DNA of 64,000 nucleotides from Yponomeuta sedellus (GCA_934045075.1 OW203738.1:5447487-5511486); one strand, 5' to 3'; numbered from the stretch's first letter, positions 33,588-43,860 are shown. Program-made: numbers and translations. The notes: a model not told the origin generated them from the letters alone.

Positions 33588-35065
33588 TCAGTTTTCCGCA
33601 GACACCTCTTCCACGGCCTTCTCAAACGCTGCTAGCGCGTCTTTCGGCGATGAAAACTGTATCCCTTTGAGCTGATTTTTAGGGTTCCGTACCTCAAAAG
33701 GAAAAAACGGAACCCTTATAGGATCACTTTGTTGTCCGTCTGTCCGTCCGTCTGTCAAGACCCTTTTTCTCAGGAACGCGTGGAGGTATGAAACTGAAAT
33801 TTATATCAATTACTCAGGTCTACTGTCCCTTGAAGCTGTGAAAAAATCAAACTTCTAAGCCAACGCAATCAAAAGATACAGCCGTTTATGCCGCAAATTT
33901 TCGACACTTGCAAGGGAATCAAAACCTACAGGGTGCTTCCCGTGAACTCAGAATCTTGAAATTTGGTACGAAGCAACGTCTTATAGCATAGATAAAGGAA
34001 AAATTACGAAAACCATAAATTTTTAGTTACATCACATAATATATTTTTTTTTAATAATTTTAAACTTACTACCCATTTCCTCATAAACGCGTAGAGGTAT
34101 TAAATTGAAATTTAACCAAATACTCAGGTCTATAATACAGGTTTGTACGGAACCCTCGGTGCGCGAGTCTGACTCGCACTTGGCCGGTTTTAATTTTAGG
34201 GAATAAAAGAAGTCACACGGAGCCAAATCAGGACTGTAAGTAGAGTGTCCCAAGACTCTGACCGGTGTGGAGTCCAGGAAGTCCCTCGTTTTGATCGCAG
34301 AGTGCGCGGGCGCATTGTCGTGGTGAAGAAGGACCCCGCGGAGCCCGGTGTTCGGTCGCTTATTGCTCAATTCAGAAAAAACTTCTGGCAGGCATTTTGT
34401 GCTATACCATTCAGCGTTGATGTTGCTTTGGTCTCGAAAAGAATTGAAATTAGGTACCCCGTCAAAGTGAAGAAACTAGCGATAAAAATTTTTCCTGCGC
34501 TCCTCGATCGCTTCACTTTCGTAGGCGTTGGTTCATTTTGAAACAGCCAAACTGTCGACTGACGCTTTGTTTCTGGATCATATTGATAAATGCAGGATTC
34601 GTTACCTTTCACAATGTCGTAACCGCACCGTGACGAGCCAGCATCATATTTTTGTAATATATCACGGCACCAATCCACATGGGCCTGCTTCTGAGCTTCG
34701 GTGAGGTTGTGCGGCACCCAGCGGGAAACTATTCTCCTTAAGCGAAGGTGCTCGTGCGAAATCTTGTGAACACTTCCTGAACCAATCTGCAATGTAAGCT
34801 GAATTCGTCTAGTTTCTTGAATTATTTTTTTTACTGCCAGCACACTTTCTTCGGTGACAGCCGTCGTAGGACGACCACTCCTTTGTTCATCTCCCAAAGT
34901 AAGACGACCGCATTTGAACTCGCTATACCAGCGGTAGATGGTTGCTTTTGAAGGTCCTTCATCCGTAAAAGCAATTCGAAGTCTATCAAATGACTCATCA
35001 GGTTTTAAGCCAAATTGGAAATCGTTAAAAATCATAGCACGAAAATGTTCTCGATGCAGATCCAT
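33588..35065 (-). pseudogene. Mariner transposase, frameshifted and interrupted
   Basis: From the ATG at 35065 the protein has the N-terminal helix-turn-helix (ATIYRWYSEFKCGR), the linker WVPHNLTEAQKQAHVDWCRD and the first catalytic block. That block reads GNESCIYQYDPETK where GDE is usual, so the first catalytic Asp has become Asn. After about residue 230 the frame is lost. A second frame (34370-34180) carries LLHHDNAPAHS and YSPDLAPCDFF, keeping the other two catalytic Asp residues 34 residues apart (D34D). The C-terminus NQLKGIQFSSPKDALAAFEK lies beyond the insertion and stops near 33588. Three separate lesions make it inactive. Confidence 0.85.
33683..34191 (-). repeat. Dispersed 'gggttccgta' repeat inserted in mariner
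   Basis: The insert begins 'ggttccgtacctcaaaagga' and ends 'actcgcacttggccggtttt', the reverse of the 24555-24935 copy. Direct repeats 'atttttag' (33675-33682) and 'aattttag' (34192-34199) look like its target duplication. Removing it rejoins the mariner coding order. Confidence 0.75.
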
Positions 35066-35239
35066 TTTCTAATGAGACAAGAAAATTTGAATTGGCTCTC
35101 AAAAAATGCGGAGGGAAAATTTAAAATCAAACAGTAGTATTTTTACTTTTAAATAATCGACGTTTTCAAAACAAATACTAGTCCCAGTGTCTTATACATA
35201 AAACTTTTTTTCGAAAAACTGTCTGAGTGGCCTGATAGC

Positions 35240-36430
35240 TATATAGTATTATATAAATATTTATATGTTACATACTTATTACTGCAATCTTAAAGCAGTC
35301 TATTTTCGGTCCTCAACACTAAATCCTGACAGCTTAGTCGGCCTAGCTCACAGGAAAAACTAGTCAAAACGTGTGCAGGTAACCGATTAAGCTCTCAGAA
35401 TTGTATAGTTGCTGGACAAGCCTACACCATCTAAAAACAATGACCCAGCCACTGCAGTGGGTCCGAGTGGTCGCTTCACTAGTAAGAGTGAAAGTGCCAC
35501 TTGATGGTGCATAAATCATCTCTTATGCAAGCAGAGGCCAAATAGAGATACTAAATCCAAAACCGCTCTAAATTGGTGCAATGAAGTATTCTAGCTCTAT
35601 TTATAAAGTTAGCTTTCGTAATGTCTACACTGACTAGTCCTACACAGCGATACTGCAAACGTACAAACGCCAAGCCAGATATGGCGGGACGACCTAAAGT
35701 TCTTTCTAAAATTTCGGTGGGGGTGGCCAGAGACCTACAGAAGTGAAAGACTAAAGCGAAGTTCTTGTCCAGCAGTGGTATACAGAATCAGCTAAGAAAA
35801 ACTTTCCTAGAACACAATCCCAAACTAAGAATCCTATACCGTGGCTTTGAGTCTAAGGCAAAAAATCTAGGCCTAGAAGGCATTACGCCTTCGCACGCTA
35901 CACGCCGAAAATGGCCGATGTGGCTTAAATGTCCATCTAGTCCCAGATCCTTGATCCTAGGTTTTCGGTCATTGTTCCTAGATTGGTCTGACACTTTTTA
36001 CAAAAACTGTGCTTAAAAAGATAAGATTTTTTTTCATTGGTGAAACTAGTTGAAGCAAGCTGCATGGAGCACTTTAACGCGCCTCCCGCTGGCAGCTGCC
36101 GCCCACCAAAGGATATAAAATAGGTTATTTTTTTGTACAGGCTTAAATAAATTAAATTAATAACACTCTATAATTTGTCATCCTTAGCATATGACCACAG
36201 ATGACTTAAAAGTGTTTTTTTCAAAACGGTAGTTTTAACGGAAATCGCGACATAGCAGAATAACATCAAATAACAACTAACTACAAGATCATCTAGATTA
36301 ATTGATGAGACATTTTTAGGTATCTGTCAGAAATATTTTTTTTAGTATAACCTTCTAGGTCGCCAGGGCTTAGGAGGATAAGAAAACATGAAAATTTCCC
36401 TGGCAATTGGGAAAAAAAGGTAATATATCT
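35240..36430. other. Intergenic; repeat debris, no gene
   Basis: About 35330-35420 ('tgacagcttagtcggcctag', 'ggaaaaactagtcaaaacgt') matches 39655-39715. About 35650-35780 resembles the C-terminal coding and 'gtccagcagtgg' end of a LINE. Around 36050-36110 is a GC-richer patch ('gcgcctcccgctggcagctg'). Confidence 0.45.
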
Positions 36431-36436
36431 TTATTT

Positions 36437-36577
36437 TATTATTTTTAATGCACTAACCCGTGCTAAAAATTTCACCCATGCCGGGATCCGAACCCGCGAC
36501 CTCTGGCACGGATAGCCAGAGGTCGCGGGTTCGAATCCCGGCATGGGTGGAATTTTTAGCCTCTTAATAGGTTTTTA
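36437..36577. repeat. SINE family C, palindromic short form
   Basis: After the outer arm 'aatgcactaacccgtgctaa' the 3' half of the tRNA-like head appears twice, first inverted and then direct: 'cccatgccgggatccgaacc' faces 'ggttcgaatcccggcatggg'. The arms are about 34 bp with the 'ggcacggatagcc' anticodon-region hairpin as the loop. The inner arm 'agcctcttaataggttttt' closes it. Confidence 0.85.
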
Positions 36578-36879
36578 GTATATTTTTCCTATAGACTTTT
36601 TAAAAACGATCACTGCATCGATCACCGACAAATGAAGTTGCGCTCCGACAAGTTAAATAAATATATAAAACGCTACGTTGCCAACCCTACGCGCATGCAT
36701 GCGACGATTTGGCAACCGCGCGCTAACGCTGAGAAAACACCCATCTACAGGGCGCTTTAAATTTACCCCACAAATGAAAATATTTCGCCAGCAAGGAAGG
36801 AAAGAAAATTGTTTATTGCTTATTTTTATTTTTCGTACTTTTCATACGTCCTCGTTTGTGGCGAATGTGATTTGTGGGG

Positions 36880-37150
36880 TACGTTGCGAAGTTAAGATTA
36901 GGTTGCCGAGTGTGATTTCAGGAGCGCATTTCGACACAATTTCTTCTTCTACTTTGTCGTTTCCGGCTGCTTGTAGGGTCCCTCCCCAAGCTTTAGTTTT
37001 TATGTCTGTCCAACGCGTTGGTGCTCGTCCTCTGCTTCGTTTCGCGTTTGCTCGACCGGTGATGATAACATATTCCAGGTTGTCTGGCCCGCGTCGGACG
37101 TATGTCCGAAGAACTTCAGGATGCGTTGGTTGCAGATTGTAGAGAGCCTC
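36880..37150 (-). pseudogene. LINE C-terminal fragment
   Basis: Minus-strand translation includes RTYVRRGPDNLEYVIITGRA, then KRSRGRAPTRWTDI. This RRG..NLE...TG.......RGR.P.RW.D order is the conserved tail of RTE-like LINE proteins. The apparent plus-strand frame over 36678-37142 is its shadow. Both ends are truncated. Confidence 0.75.
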
Positions 37151-37199
37151 GTCTTTATCTGAAGTTCTTCTAGAATATACGTTTGTGCGGCGACAGAAC

Positions 37200-37545
37200 T
37201 ACAATCCTTAGTTTAAACATAACAACACAAGCATAGCATAAGCTCACACCTGTATTCAAGAGGCGTAGGCAGAGACCAGGGAACTGCCGCTTGCAACGAT
37301 CCCTCCTATTGGCCATATCCACGTTCATTAGTCGCATGCACGTTGGATAAGGGTACTTTTGATCTTGCCCCTTGCTCTGTCCCCTATTCGGTCCAAGTAT
37401 GTCCTTCTGGGAGGTCCCTTACCGGTCCTTCCACGCACATTCGTTGGGTTTATTAATAATTCATAGTTTATTATGGAAATGCAAAGTTTATTGCGCAGTA
37501 CAAATAGTCTTTCTACTTTTTGAACTAAAACTTTCGTAAGCACAA
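37200..37545 (-). pseudogene. LINE C-terminal fragment, second family
   Basis: The minus strand gives RGRTGKGPPRRTYLDRIGDR, the G.G.P...YLD.I module that ends many lepidopteran LINE proteins. It is followed by text shared with 4075-4150 ('ctcacacctgtattcaagag' on the plus strand). No complete domain remains. Confidence 0.65.
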
Positions 37546-37549
37546 CACA

Positions 37550-38090
37550 TTGAAGATTTTTAGTTCGGATTTACTTACAGGTGTTGTTATATCGGAAGAG
37601 TCCGACCAGGTTAGTCTTTCAACTAGTTGATCTGTGGGTTAATTGGCTATGCAATAGACATCAAATATTCTAGCAAGCCTTAAATTTTATTGTAGTTTCA
37701 TGAAATATGAGCTAGGGCTTGTGTTTCAGTTCATATAGACTAGAGATCGCTCTAAGCGATAAGACTGCCAACTGTGTAACATTACCAGAACTACACATCA
37801 TAAAAGTCCCTTCGGGAATCTACGTTCGCGCAGACTAAGAAGAAGTGTAACGATAGTACCCGAAGCTATAAGTACATGATCTTTAACCAATACGGTTAAT
37901 GTGCAGAACTGATTGCCGCAGTAGCGCTACCTATTTCGCTCACGCTAATATTGCCAAACTAATAGTCACCTGCATCGATGACGTTGAATCAACCAATAGC
38001 AACAAAGGCGCGCGGCCTGCTATAAAATGAAACTATCTGATTGGTCGATGAACTTGCCGCACATCCAAAATTTGGTCATCTGCGCAGGTA
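37550..38090. other. Intergenic; nothing firm
   Basis: It opens with 'gttatatcggaagagtccga', related to the unit at 30960. The rest is unique-looking. Confidence 0.3.
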
Positions 38091-38094
38091 CATC

Positions 38095-38345
38095 CGCGAG
38101 ACTTATTTCTTGTGTAGCACTGTACTTAGATTTAAGAAATCATGGTTGTATTTTTTTTCTGGTTGTGCAATGAGGTGTTCCCCTATGTATCTATACTTTT
38201 TTTTTATAGCGGTAGCATGGTTTATTATCGAGGCAGAGGTCGTGGGGTTGATTCCCACTGTGGGCCGCCGCCTACTTGATTTGTAGGGACTAAATTATGG
38301 TCTCACTCTGGGTGTATTTCCATGTTTAGGATATTCCTTGTATTG
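38095..38345 (+). repeat. LINE 3' end followed by a tRNA-derived SINE
   Basis: 'gcactgtacttagatttaag' and 'tggttgtgcaatgaggtgtt' are the ATCT-tail family ending. 'tagcggtagcatggtttatt', 'gtcgtggggttgattcccac' and 'gggactaaattatggtctca' form a separate tRNA-like head (B box 'gggttgattccc') and body. Confidence 0.55.
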
Positions 38346-38684
38346 TTACAACAGGATATCCTAGTTTGGGACCAGAACAAGTGACTGTGTTCTGTGGACA
38401 TAATTATTATTATTTGACAGGATTTTTTTTCATTCCGGCGCTGCAAAATAAGGACACCCCTTATGCAATTTTAATTCGGTATCCGCGAAAATTCGGGAGC
38501 GGATTTCGTTTCCCAGTATTTAAGACGGGTGAGCGCGCAAATTACCACAGCGCGCCTAGAGGAGGGCTATTGTTATTGGGACGATGTGAGTGTGTCTGTG
38601 TGTCTGAGTTGTGAGTGAGCCATTGTTACTTCTCAATGGGGTGTGTGAGTGAGGCGGAGTGGATTGGCTACTTTTAAGCCTTTA

Positions 38685-39062
38685 CGCGCTTTGAAGCGCT
38701 CGTGGCCTAGTCGAACCAAGTGATTGGAATCGATCACTTGAGTTAAGCAACAACAGGCGCGGTCAGGTGCAGGATGGGTGACCGTCCCGTGACTACCGAT
38801 AGTGGTATTTTTCCGAGCGCTTTCGTGCTTGGCAAGGCACGTTAAGCCGTTGGTGCCGGCTGTCATGTAATCGGAGTCGTTAAGTCATGTCAGAGGCCTC
38901 ATGGGCGGCTTGATAACTTCTGAGAGTAAGGCCCGCCACTGTCTTACAATCCTCCAGCAATCCGGAATTGGCCCCCGTGGTGGAGTATGGCCTAACTTTC
39001 CTGCGATGCAGGAAAAGACCCGTGCCCCAGAAGTAGGGACATACAAGGGTTGATATCGAAAC
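38685..39062 (+). repeat. 5S rRNA/tRNA-chimeric SINE, full length
   Basis: The head 'gcgctcgtggcctagtcgaa' contains a perfect pol III A box consensus ('tggcctagtcg'). The next 60 bp, 'cgatcacttgagttaagcaa' then 'caggcgcggtcaggtgcagg' and 'atgggtgaccg', correspond to the internal control region of 5S rRNA genes (GATCACCGAAGTTAAGCAAC..., GCGGTCAGTACTTGGATGGG in ordinary 5S). The body runs to 'gggacatacaagggttgat', which looks like the 3' end of the RTE-like LINEs here, so those LINEs may move it. Confidence 0.85.
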
Positions 39063-39505
39063 CTTTTACTGGGTACGTTTTGTTACTATTAGATGACACT
39101 TGCAGTGTCTGTGGTGTGTGGTGGATGCGACAATAAAAAAAAACATGTTTGCTTATGACCACTGTACAAAACAGTATACTTACATAATTTCCTAAACTTA
39201 GATCACAACTGGATTAAAACCAGTGTCACCGACCGACTGAAACATGATATATTCAGTATCACAGAGTTTGAAGCATTTATTGCGTTCATTGTTCAGAAAA
39301 AGTACTCATAAAGAAGTTTTCACTTCAATAAAATTAAACAATGATTTTATTTAATAACTTATAATGTTGATAGCTGGTGGATCAAAACGTCACATTAAGC
39401 CTGAACATTTAATTTATTTTTGACATTATTTCTAAATTTAAGCAGCCTTTACACGTCCCAGGGTGCAATTGACGCGCTGAGATGATTAATTGATGAGATG
39501 ATGAT
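39063..39505. other. Intergenic; nothing recognised
   Basis: AT-rich sequence with no repeat match, gene or strong dyad that I can identify. Confidence 0.3.
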
Positions 39506-39509
39506 TAGC

Positions 39510-39720
39510 CTTTTTTTACATCTACGTAATGAGATGATTTTTACAGCGTCCAGTGGTATCCTCACTCACACTAGATGGGTGAAGGGACCACTCCGACGCT
39601 GTAGTGCCTGGGACATGGTTTTATAGATGGTGTAGGCTTGCCCAGCACTTATACCATCCTGACAGCTTAGTCGGCCTAGCCCACAGGAAAGACTAGTCAA
39701 TACGTGTGGAGCCAACCAAC
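39510..39720. repeat. Dispersed repeat shared with 7110-7385 and 35330-35420
   Basis: This is the most complete copy: 'gtaatgagatgatttttaca', 'ctagatgggtgaagggacca', 'gatggtgtaggcttgcccag' and 'tgacagcttagtcggcctag' in one run. The other sites hold parts of it. Confidence 0.6.
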
Positions 39721-39920
39721 CCGAGGGTTTCCTCACGATGTTTTCCTTCACCGTTAGCGTGTGTTATTGCGACTACAACGCAAATGTTGTCGCAAATGTA
39801 CGTAACTTTGAAATTAAACAAAGTCATTGGTACATGCCCGCACTCGGGATCGAACCTGGGGCTCTCGCTTGCCAGTCCATGGTTCTACCCACTAAGCTAC
39901 CACAGCTCTCATGACGCGCT
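39715..39920 (-). repeat. SINE family A with tRNA-like head
   Basis: On the minus strand: head 'gtagcttagtgggtagaacc' with B box 'aggttcgatcccg', then 'gcatgtaccaatgactttgt' and 'gtgaaggaaaacatcgtgag', ending 'gaaaccctcgggttg'. Confidence 0.75.
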
Positions 39921-40139
39921 GAGATATGTGTATACCTTAGACACTCAGGTTTTTTTCCCCATACACTTACAAAGCAACAAATCCAAAACAGGCTTTAACG
40001 ACAGTGCTCTATAAAAATAACCCCTTATTCAGCTTTCTTTCTTAAAGTATTTCGGGAAAAAAATGAAGTACTTTAAGTAATTCAATAGGTACTTTATTTT
40101 CAAAATTAAAATTAAAATCTCAGTAGTGTTAGATAGATA

Positions 40140-40356
40140 GATAACATAACATAACGTAACATTTACATACAGGCACATACATTGCTTCTGGCCCCACACT
40201 AGGATACCCCGTGTCGTGGGAACCAGAAACAACGACATCATAAACATGTAAACGTCCAAGACCTGGGCTTTTTTTTTTCTTTGTCCCCAACCGGGATACG
40301 AACCCGGAACCTCTTGCATGGTAGTCAGACGCGCTACCGCTACGCCACAGAGGTCG
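40140..40356 (-). repeat. SINE family B, full length
   Basis: On the minus strand: 'gacgacctctgtggcgtagc' (A box 'tggcgtagcgg'), 'ccatgcaagaggttccgggt', B box 'gggttcgtatcccgg', then 'cctgggctt'-like T/A linker, 'gtcctggacgtttacatgtt'-type body and the 'tgtaaatgttacgttatgtt' end. It also matches 48296-48510 closely. The tRNA-like head folds better than in family C. Confidence 0.8.
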
Positions 40357-40470
40357 TCAGATAGAACACTTTATTGCACAACCAGAAAAAAGTATACAAC
40401 CATGATTTCTTAAATCTAAGTAGTGTTATACAATTGGCGGTCTTATGGCTAAGAGCGATCTCTTCCAGAC
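40357..40470 (-). repeat. LINE 3' end, ATCT family (antisense)
   Basis: 'agatagaacactttattgca', 'caaccatgatttcttaaatc' and 'ggcggtcttatggctaagag' mirror the plus-strand ending at 44440-44580. Confidence 0.6.
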
Positions 40471-40810
40471 CAACAGTATAATTTTTATGTTAGTAAATCT
40501 TATTCTAGTACATTTTTACATCGCTTTTTCACTGCTAGCCACTTGAGGATGGCGAGCATAGCCGGAATGGAATAGTAATAGTTATTTTATTTATATTAGG
40601 TGTACTTACAGCAAGCATGCAAACTAGCTAGCGATTTTCCCAATTTTCGAAAAAGATCATTTTTCGAATCTACTTGTAAGAGAAAGTAACACTTTCAAAT
40701 AAGTATGCAAACCATACTCAAAAGTATTTTGATAAACATGCAATTCACGATTTGTTCTTTTAGACTTTGGGGTGTAGTTTATATTTCATGAGTCCCTGGC
40801 AGGGCTGTTA
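40471..40810. other. Intergenic; nothing recognised
   Basis: A short run 'caagcatgcaaactagctag' has a faint echo at 40700 ('aagtatgcaaaccatact'). No gene. Confidence 0.3.
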
Positions 40811-40819
40811 TAAAAAACA

Positions 40820-41320
40820 TCCAAAGGAGACCATTCAAATTGGGCCCAAACTCAAAGTGCCGGCCAACGAAAAAAAAAACATTTCCAAACTATTACCATG
40901 TTACGCACATTGTCCAGAACATTTGATACTATATCACCAAATCAGTGAAGCCTATAGTTTAGCTACTGTCAGACATTGAAAATCTTATACTCCCATACAT
41001 AGGACCAAAAATTATTGTAACGTGTTTATAAAATATACGTATTAGGGTTTGTGTAGGGAGTCTTCCTCAAAACTTTTACAAGATAAAAAAAGAGAATCTT
41101 ATAGCGTCTGTTCTGCATTATTAAAAATGTATAGAAAAATCTGACCTTTAACGTCTACTAGGAGGTACTTAAGGTAGGTATTCATTTTAGGATATAGGTT
41201 TCTTAGTATGAAATCAACAAATCAATGTGACCCATCGTTTAGAATAGTTTTTTTTTCGCTGGCCGGCACTTTCATGTTTGGGCCCAACTTAGTATGAAGC
41301 GTGAATGGTCTTCTTTAAAA
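40820..41320. mobile_element. Fold-back / MITE-like element, ~500 bp
   Basis: 'gaccattcaaattgggccca' with 'actcaaagtgccggccaacg' (about 40830-40870) is mirrored by 'cgctggccggcactttcatg' and 'ttgggcccaacttagtatga' ending 'gaatggtc' (about 41258-41313). The arms are about 55 bp and imperfect. No coding capacity. Confidence 0.65.
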
Positions 41321-41324
41321 TATC

Positions 41325-41685
41325 CAGTTTCAGCAGCCAATCTCCATCGTCTCCACTATACTCACGTCACATACAAATCACGACGTATCAATGTGGCGCC
41401 GCCACACACTCGTCCCCTCCATCTGAAAGGAGTAGCAAAGTTTCTTTTGTAAGATTCAATTGTGAGACGGGCGTGAGTGTTGTCTCGGCACACGCTGTTG
41501 TGTCATTTAGTTAGTCTGTGTTTTGATTTAAAATACGAATTGGACCTACTTAGTGTTTACGTACCTAGTGTATGATATCCATCAGACAACTTGACGAAAA
41601 ACCCTCGCAATTGGCATGGCATTTTTTTTATTATCATCATTATCACCAGCCATTTGACGCCTAATGCAGGACACAAGGCATTTTT
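41325..41685. other. Intergenic; nothing firm
   Basis: A short LINE scrap ('acgcctaatgcaggacacaa') lies near 41655. No gene. Confidence 0.3.
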
Positions 41686-41689
41686 TATT

Positions 41690-42120
41690 ATATTATTATG
41701 TAAGATAAGATAAGATGAAATTTGTTAATAAATTCATAGGGAGGTATATATCAAGGTTGTATTATTTTTTTTGGTTGTACAATAAAGTGGATATCTAGAT
41801 AGATATCTATCTACGAGTATGAAGTGTAATAATCGAATTTTGACCGTAGGTGAAAGTAAAAATATGAACTAGGTACAAGCCTAAACTATGAATTAATTTG
41901 TACTATAGGCTCTCCTCTGTTTAACTGACTTCACCTCGCGGCTTCGCCCGCGTTCGAGATATCCCAAGGGAACGATATCCCGATATCTAGTACCCCATCT
42001 CATCTTTGTCTATCTGTTGGCCAAGTTTCGTATAAATTCGTTCAGCCGTTGCTGGGTCATTGAGTTACAAACATTCCAACATCTTTACAAACTTATTTTT
42101 TTTTATATTAGTAGGGTTTG
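41690..42120 (+). repeat. LINE 3' end (ATCT type) and a second dispersed repeat
   Basis: 41700-41822 ends 'tgtacaataaagtggatatc' plus ATCT units. 41930-42120 has 'acctcgcggcttcgcccgcg', 'cagccgttgctgggtcattg' and ends 'tttttatattagtagg', a very common insect repeat ending. Confidence 0.6.
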
Positions 42121-42161
42121 ACTTCACTCTAGACAAAAGAATTCTAATATAACTAACGGCA

Positions 42162-42211
42162 CATCCTTTCAAAGTAGAGTGAGTCATTTTACTCAACTTT
42201 GAAAGGATGTT
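42162..42211. repeat. Perfect-stem hairpin
   Basis: 'acatcctttcaaagt' (42162-42176) is mirrored by 'actttgaaaggatgt' (42196-42210), with additional 'gagt'/'actc' pairing inside. The SINE at 42211 inserted at its edge and duplicated part of its right arm. Confidence 0.8.
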
Positions 42212-42361
42212 TTTACTATTTTTAGTTTTAATGCACTAACCCGTGCTAAGGACAATTTTAAAAACCTATTAAGAGGCTAAAAATTCCACCCATGGCACGG
42301 ATAGCCAGAGGTCGCGGGTTCGAATCCCGGCATGGGTGGAATTTTTAGCCTCTAAATAGGT
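42211..42361. repeat. SINE family C, palindromic short form with 13-bp target duplication
   Basis: 'tttgaaaggatgt' stands at 42198-42210 and 42362-42374. Inside are the outer arm, an inner arm 'aaaacctattaagaggctaa', a direct 3' half of the tRNA-like head ('aggtcgcgggttcgaatccc') and the closing inner arm. The whole copy is about 150 bp and nearly self-complementary at its ends. Confidence 0.85.
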
Positions 42362-42389
42362 TTTGAAAGGATGTGTTAAGTGTCAAGTT

Positions 42390-42510
42390 ATTTGTTTGGT
42401 ATAAAATGTCCAGATTGCCAACTATGAAGTGCAGAATCTCAGGTCTACGAATCCTTACGGATTCCTCGGTGCGTGTGCGTGTCCATCTCGCCCTTGGCTG
42501 GTTTATCATT
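42390..42510 (-). repeat. 'gggttccgta' family fragment
   Basis: 'aatccttacggattcctcgg', 'gcgtgtgcgtgtccatctcg' and 'cccttggctggttta' are a degraded minus-strand right end of the 24555 family. Confidence 0.55.
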
Positions 42511-43265
42511 TTAATTTTTTGAAGATACTAATATGGTGATAATAATATTCCGCTAAATTCAATAACTTCGAATTTTAGAAAAAGTTTGCTCGCGTTGTAG
42601 ATATAAAACCAAACTACCAAAAACGTTTTTGGTCCCAGGCTCTAAGCATAGCTAATTATCATGAAATTTATTAATTCAAAAAATATTTTATAGTCTGGAC
42701 ATATCAGTGTCCCCACTGTCCCATTTCAAATGTGTATGAAGATAAATAGTTTCGCTATTCGACACTAGATGTCTCTATTGGTAGCAAAGTTGCGTATCTA
42801 CTTTAATATTTTATAAAAAAAAATTGCTGTTCGTTAGTCAAACTCAAACGAAACGATAAATGTAGATGATACGAAGTTCGTGGGGTCATCTAAATAGGAT
42901 AAAAATTATTGTCTCTAAAACTCTAAAAATAAAATTTAAAAACATCTATCTAGTATACCTATATTGAAACGAAATAGACCTTATTGCGAGACAGTCGCAA
43001 GCGTTTAAATTATTATAAATTTTGACTAAATTGTTACGGCTTTAATTAAAACACGATTCCATTGAAACACTCGTAGAGGCATTTTATTTAAGTGCGATTA
43101 CGTCTTTTCGTTATAAAATCTCCACCACAAACTATTTTATTGAGCGTTTTGGAGTGTTTAAGAAATATTATGAAATACGTTAAATACGTTTTTCTGACGA
43201 AGATTTACTAAGACATGCAATAAATAATAATTAAAATGTCCTATTTTGTTAAGGTTATCTGCATT
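42511..43265. other. Intergenic; nothing recognised
   Basis: AT-rich unique sequence with no gene or repeat match. Confidence 0.3.
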
Positions 43266-43278
43266 TGGTAACTACAAC

Positions 43279-43650
43279 CAGAGCCGGATTAACCTTAAGG
43301 CAGAGTAGGCAACTACCTAGGGGCCCAGGATAGACAGGGGCCCACTGCAGTCCCCAAAAAAAAGTTTTATGGATCGAAAATGATAATCAACAATACTACT
43401 CTTTTTTTTTCAACGCATGTATAACTTTATACATACAGAACCATATAGTATCTAATATTAGAACTAATATAATCCTTCGGAACGCAACTGGACTTCATTC
43501 ACTTGGGGGAATCCCCGATTCGTTGGTTGCGTTCTGGAAGCTTCCGTAGCGTGATAATAATTTGTACAATTATAGCGTAAAAATTCCGAAACATTCGAAA
43601 TACGTTACTTGAAATTGCCTACAGGCCCATATAGGGTTAATCCGGCTCTG
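43279..43650. mobile_element. hAT-like MITE with 8-bp target duplication
   Basis: The ends are 'cagagccggattaacc' (43279) and its reverse complement 'ggttaatccggctctg' (to 43650), a 16-bp perfect inverted repeat starting with CAG. Flanks 'actacaac' (43271-43278) and 'actacaat' (43651-43658) are an 8-bp target duplication with one difference. Both are hAT hallmarks. The 372 bp hold no transposase. Confidence 0.85.
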
Positions 43651-43654
43651 ACTA

Positions 43655-43860
43655 CAATCATCATTATCATTAGGTTATATTAGTCCACAGCTGAACATAG
43701 CCCTCCCCTAATGAGCGCCATAGCGGCCTGTCTTCAGTTTGCCGGATCCAGCATCTGCCTGCAGTTTTTCGCAGATCGTAATCCCACCTGGTCGGAGGGC
43801 GTCCTACACTGCGTTTGCCGAGTCGCGGTTTCCACTCAAGAACAGGCAACTGCAATGTTT
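43655..43860 (-). pseudogene. RTE-like LINE C-terminal fragment
   Basis: The minus strand encodes LPVLEWKPRLGKRSVGRPPT, then RWDYDLRK and WRSLGEGYVQLWT. This is the standard ending GKRSVGRPPTRW..DLRK...W...R..W..L.E.Y.Q.W of RTE-like elements. The 3' end reads 'taatgataatgatgattg' in the same orientation. 5'-truncated. Confidence 0.8.

Larger units (their letters stand above)
33450..35235 (-). mobile_element. Degenerate mariner element with nested insertion
   Basis: The termini are 'gggacactcagaaagttttg' (about 33450) and, inverted at about 35235, 'ggccactcagacagttttt'. Between them lies a complete but decayed mariner gene. Its C-terminal part (33588-33682) is separated from the rest by an inserted 'gggttccgta' repeat. 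About 1.28 kb remain once the insertion is subtracted, the usual mariner length. Confidence 0.8.

Noticed and set aside
36678..37142. Plus-strand frame of 154 codons
   Set aside because: Antisense shadow of a LINE fragment whose minus-strand translation shows the conserved RGR.P.RW.D motif.
38690..38810. A genuine 5S rRNA gene
   Set aside because: Only the central control region matches; the 5' and 3' stem strands of 5S are absent and a SINE body follows.
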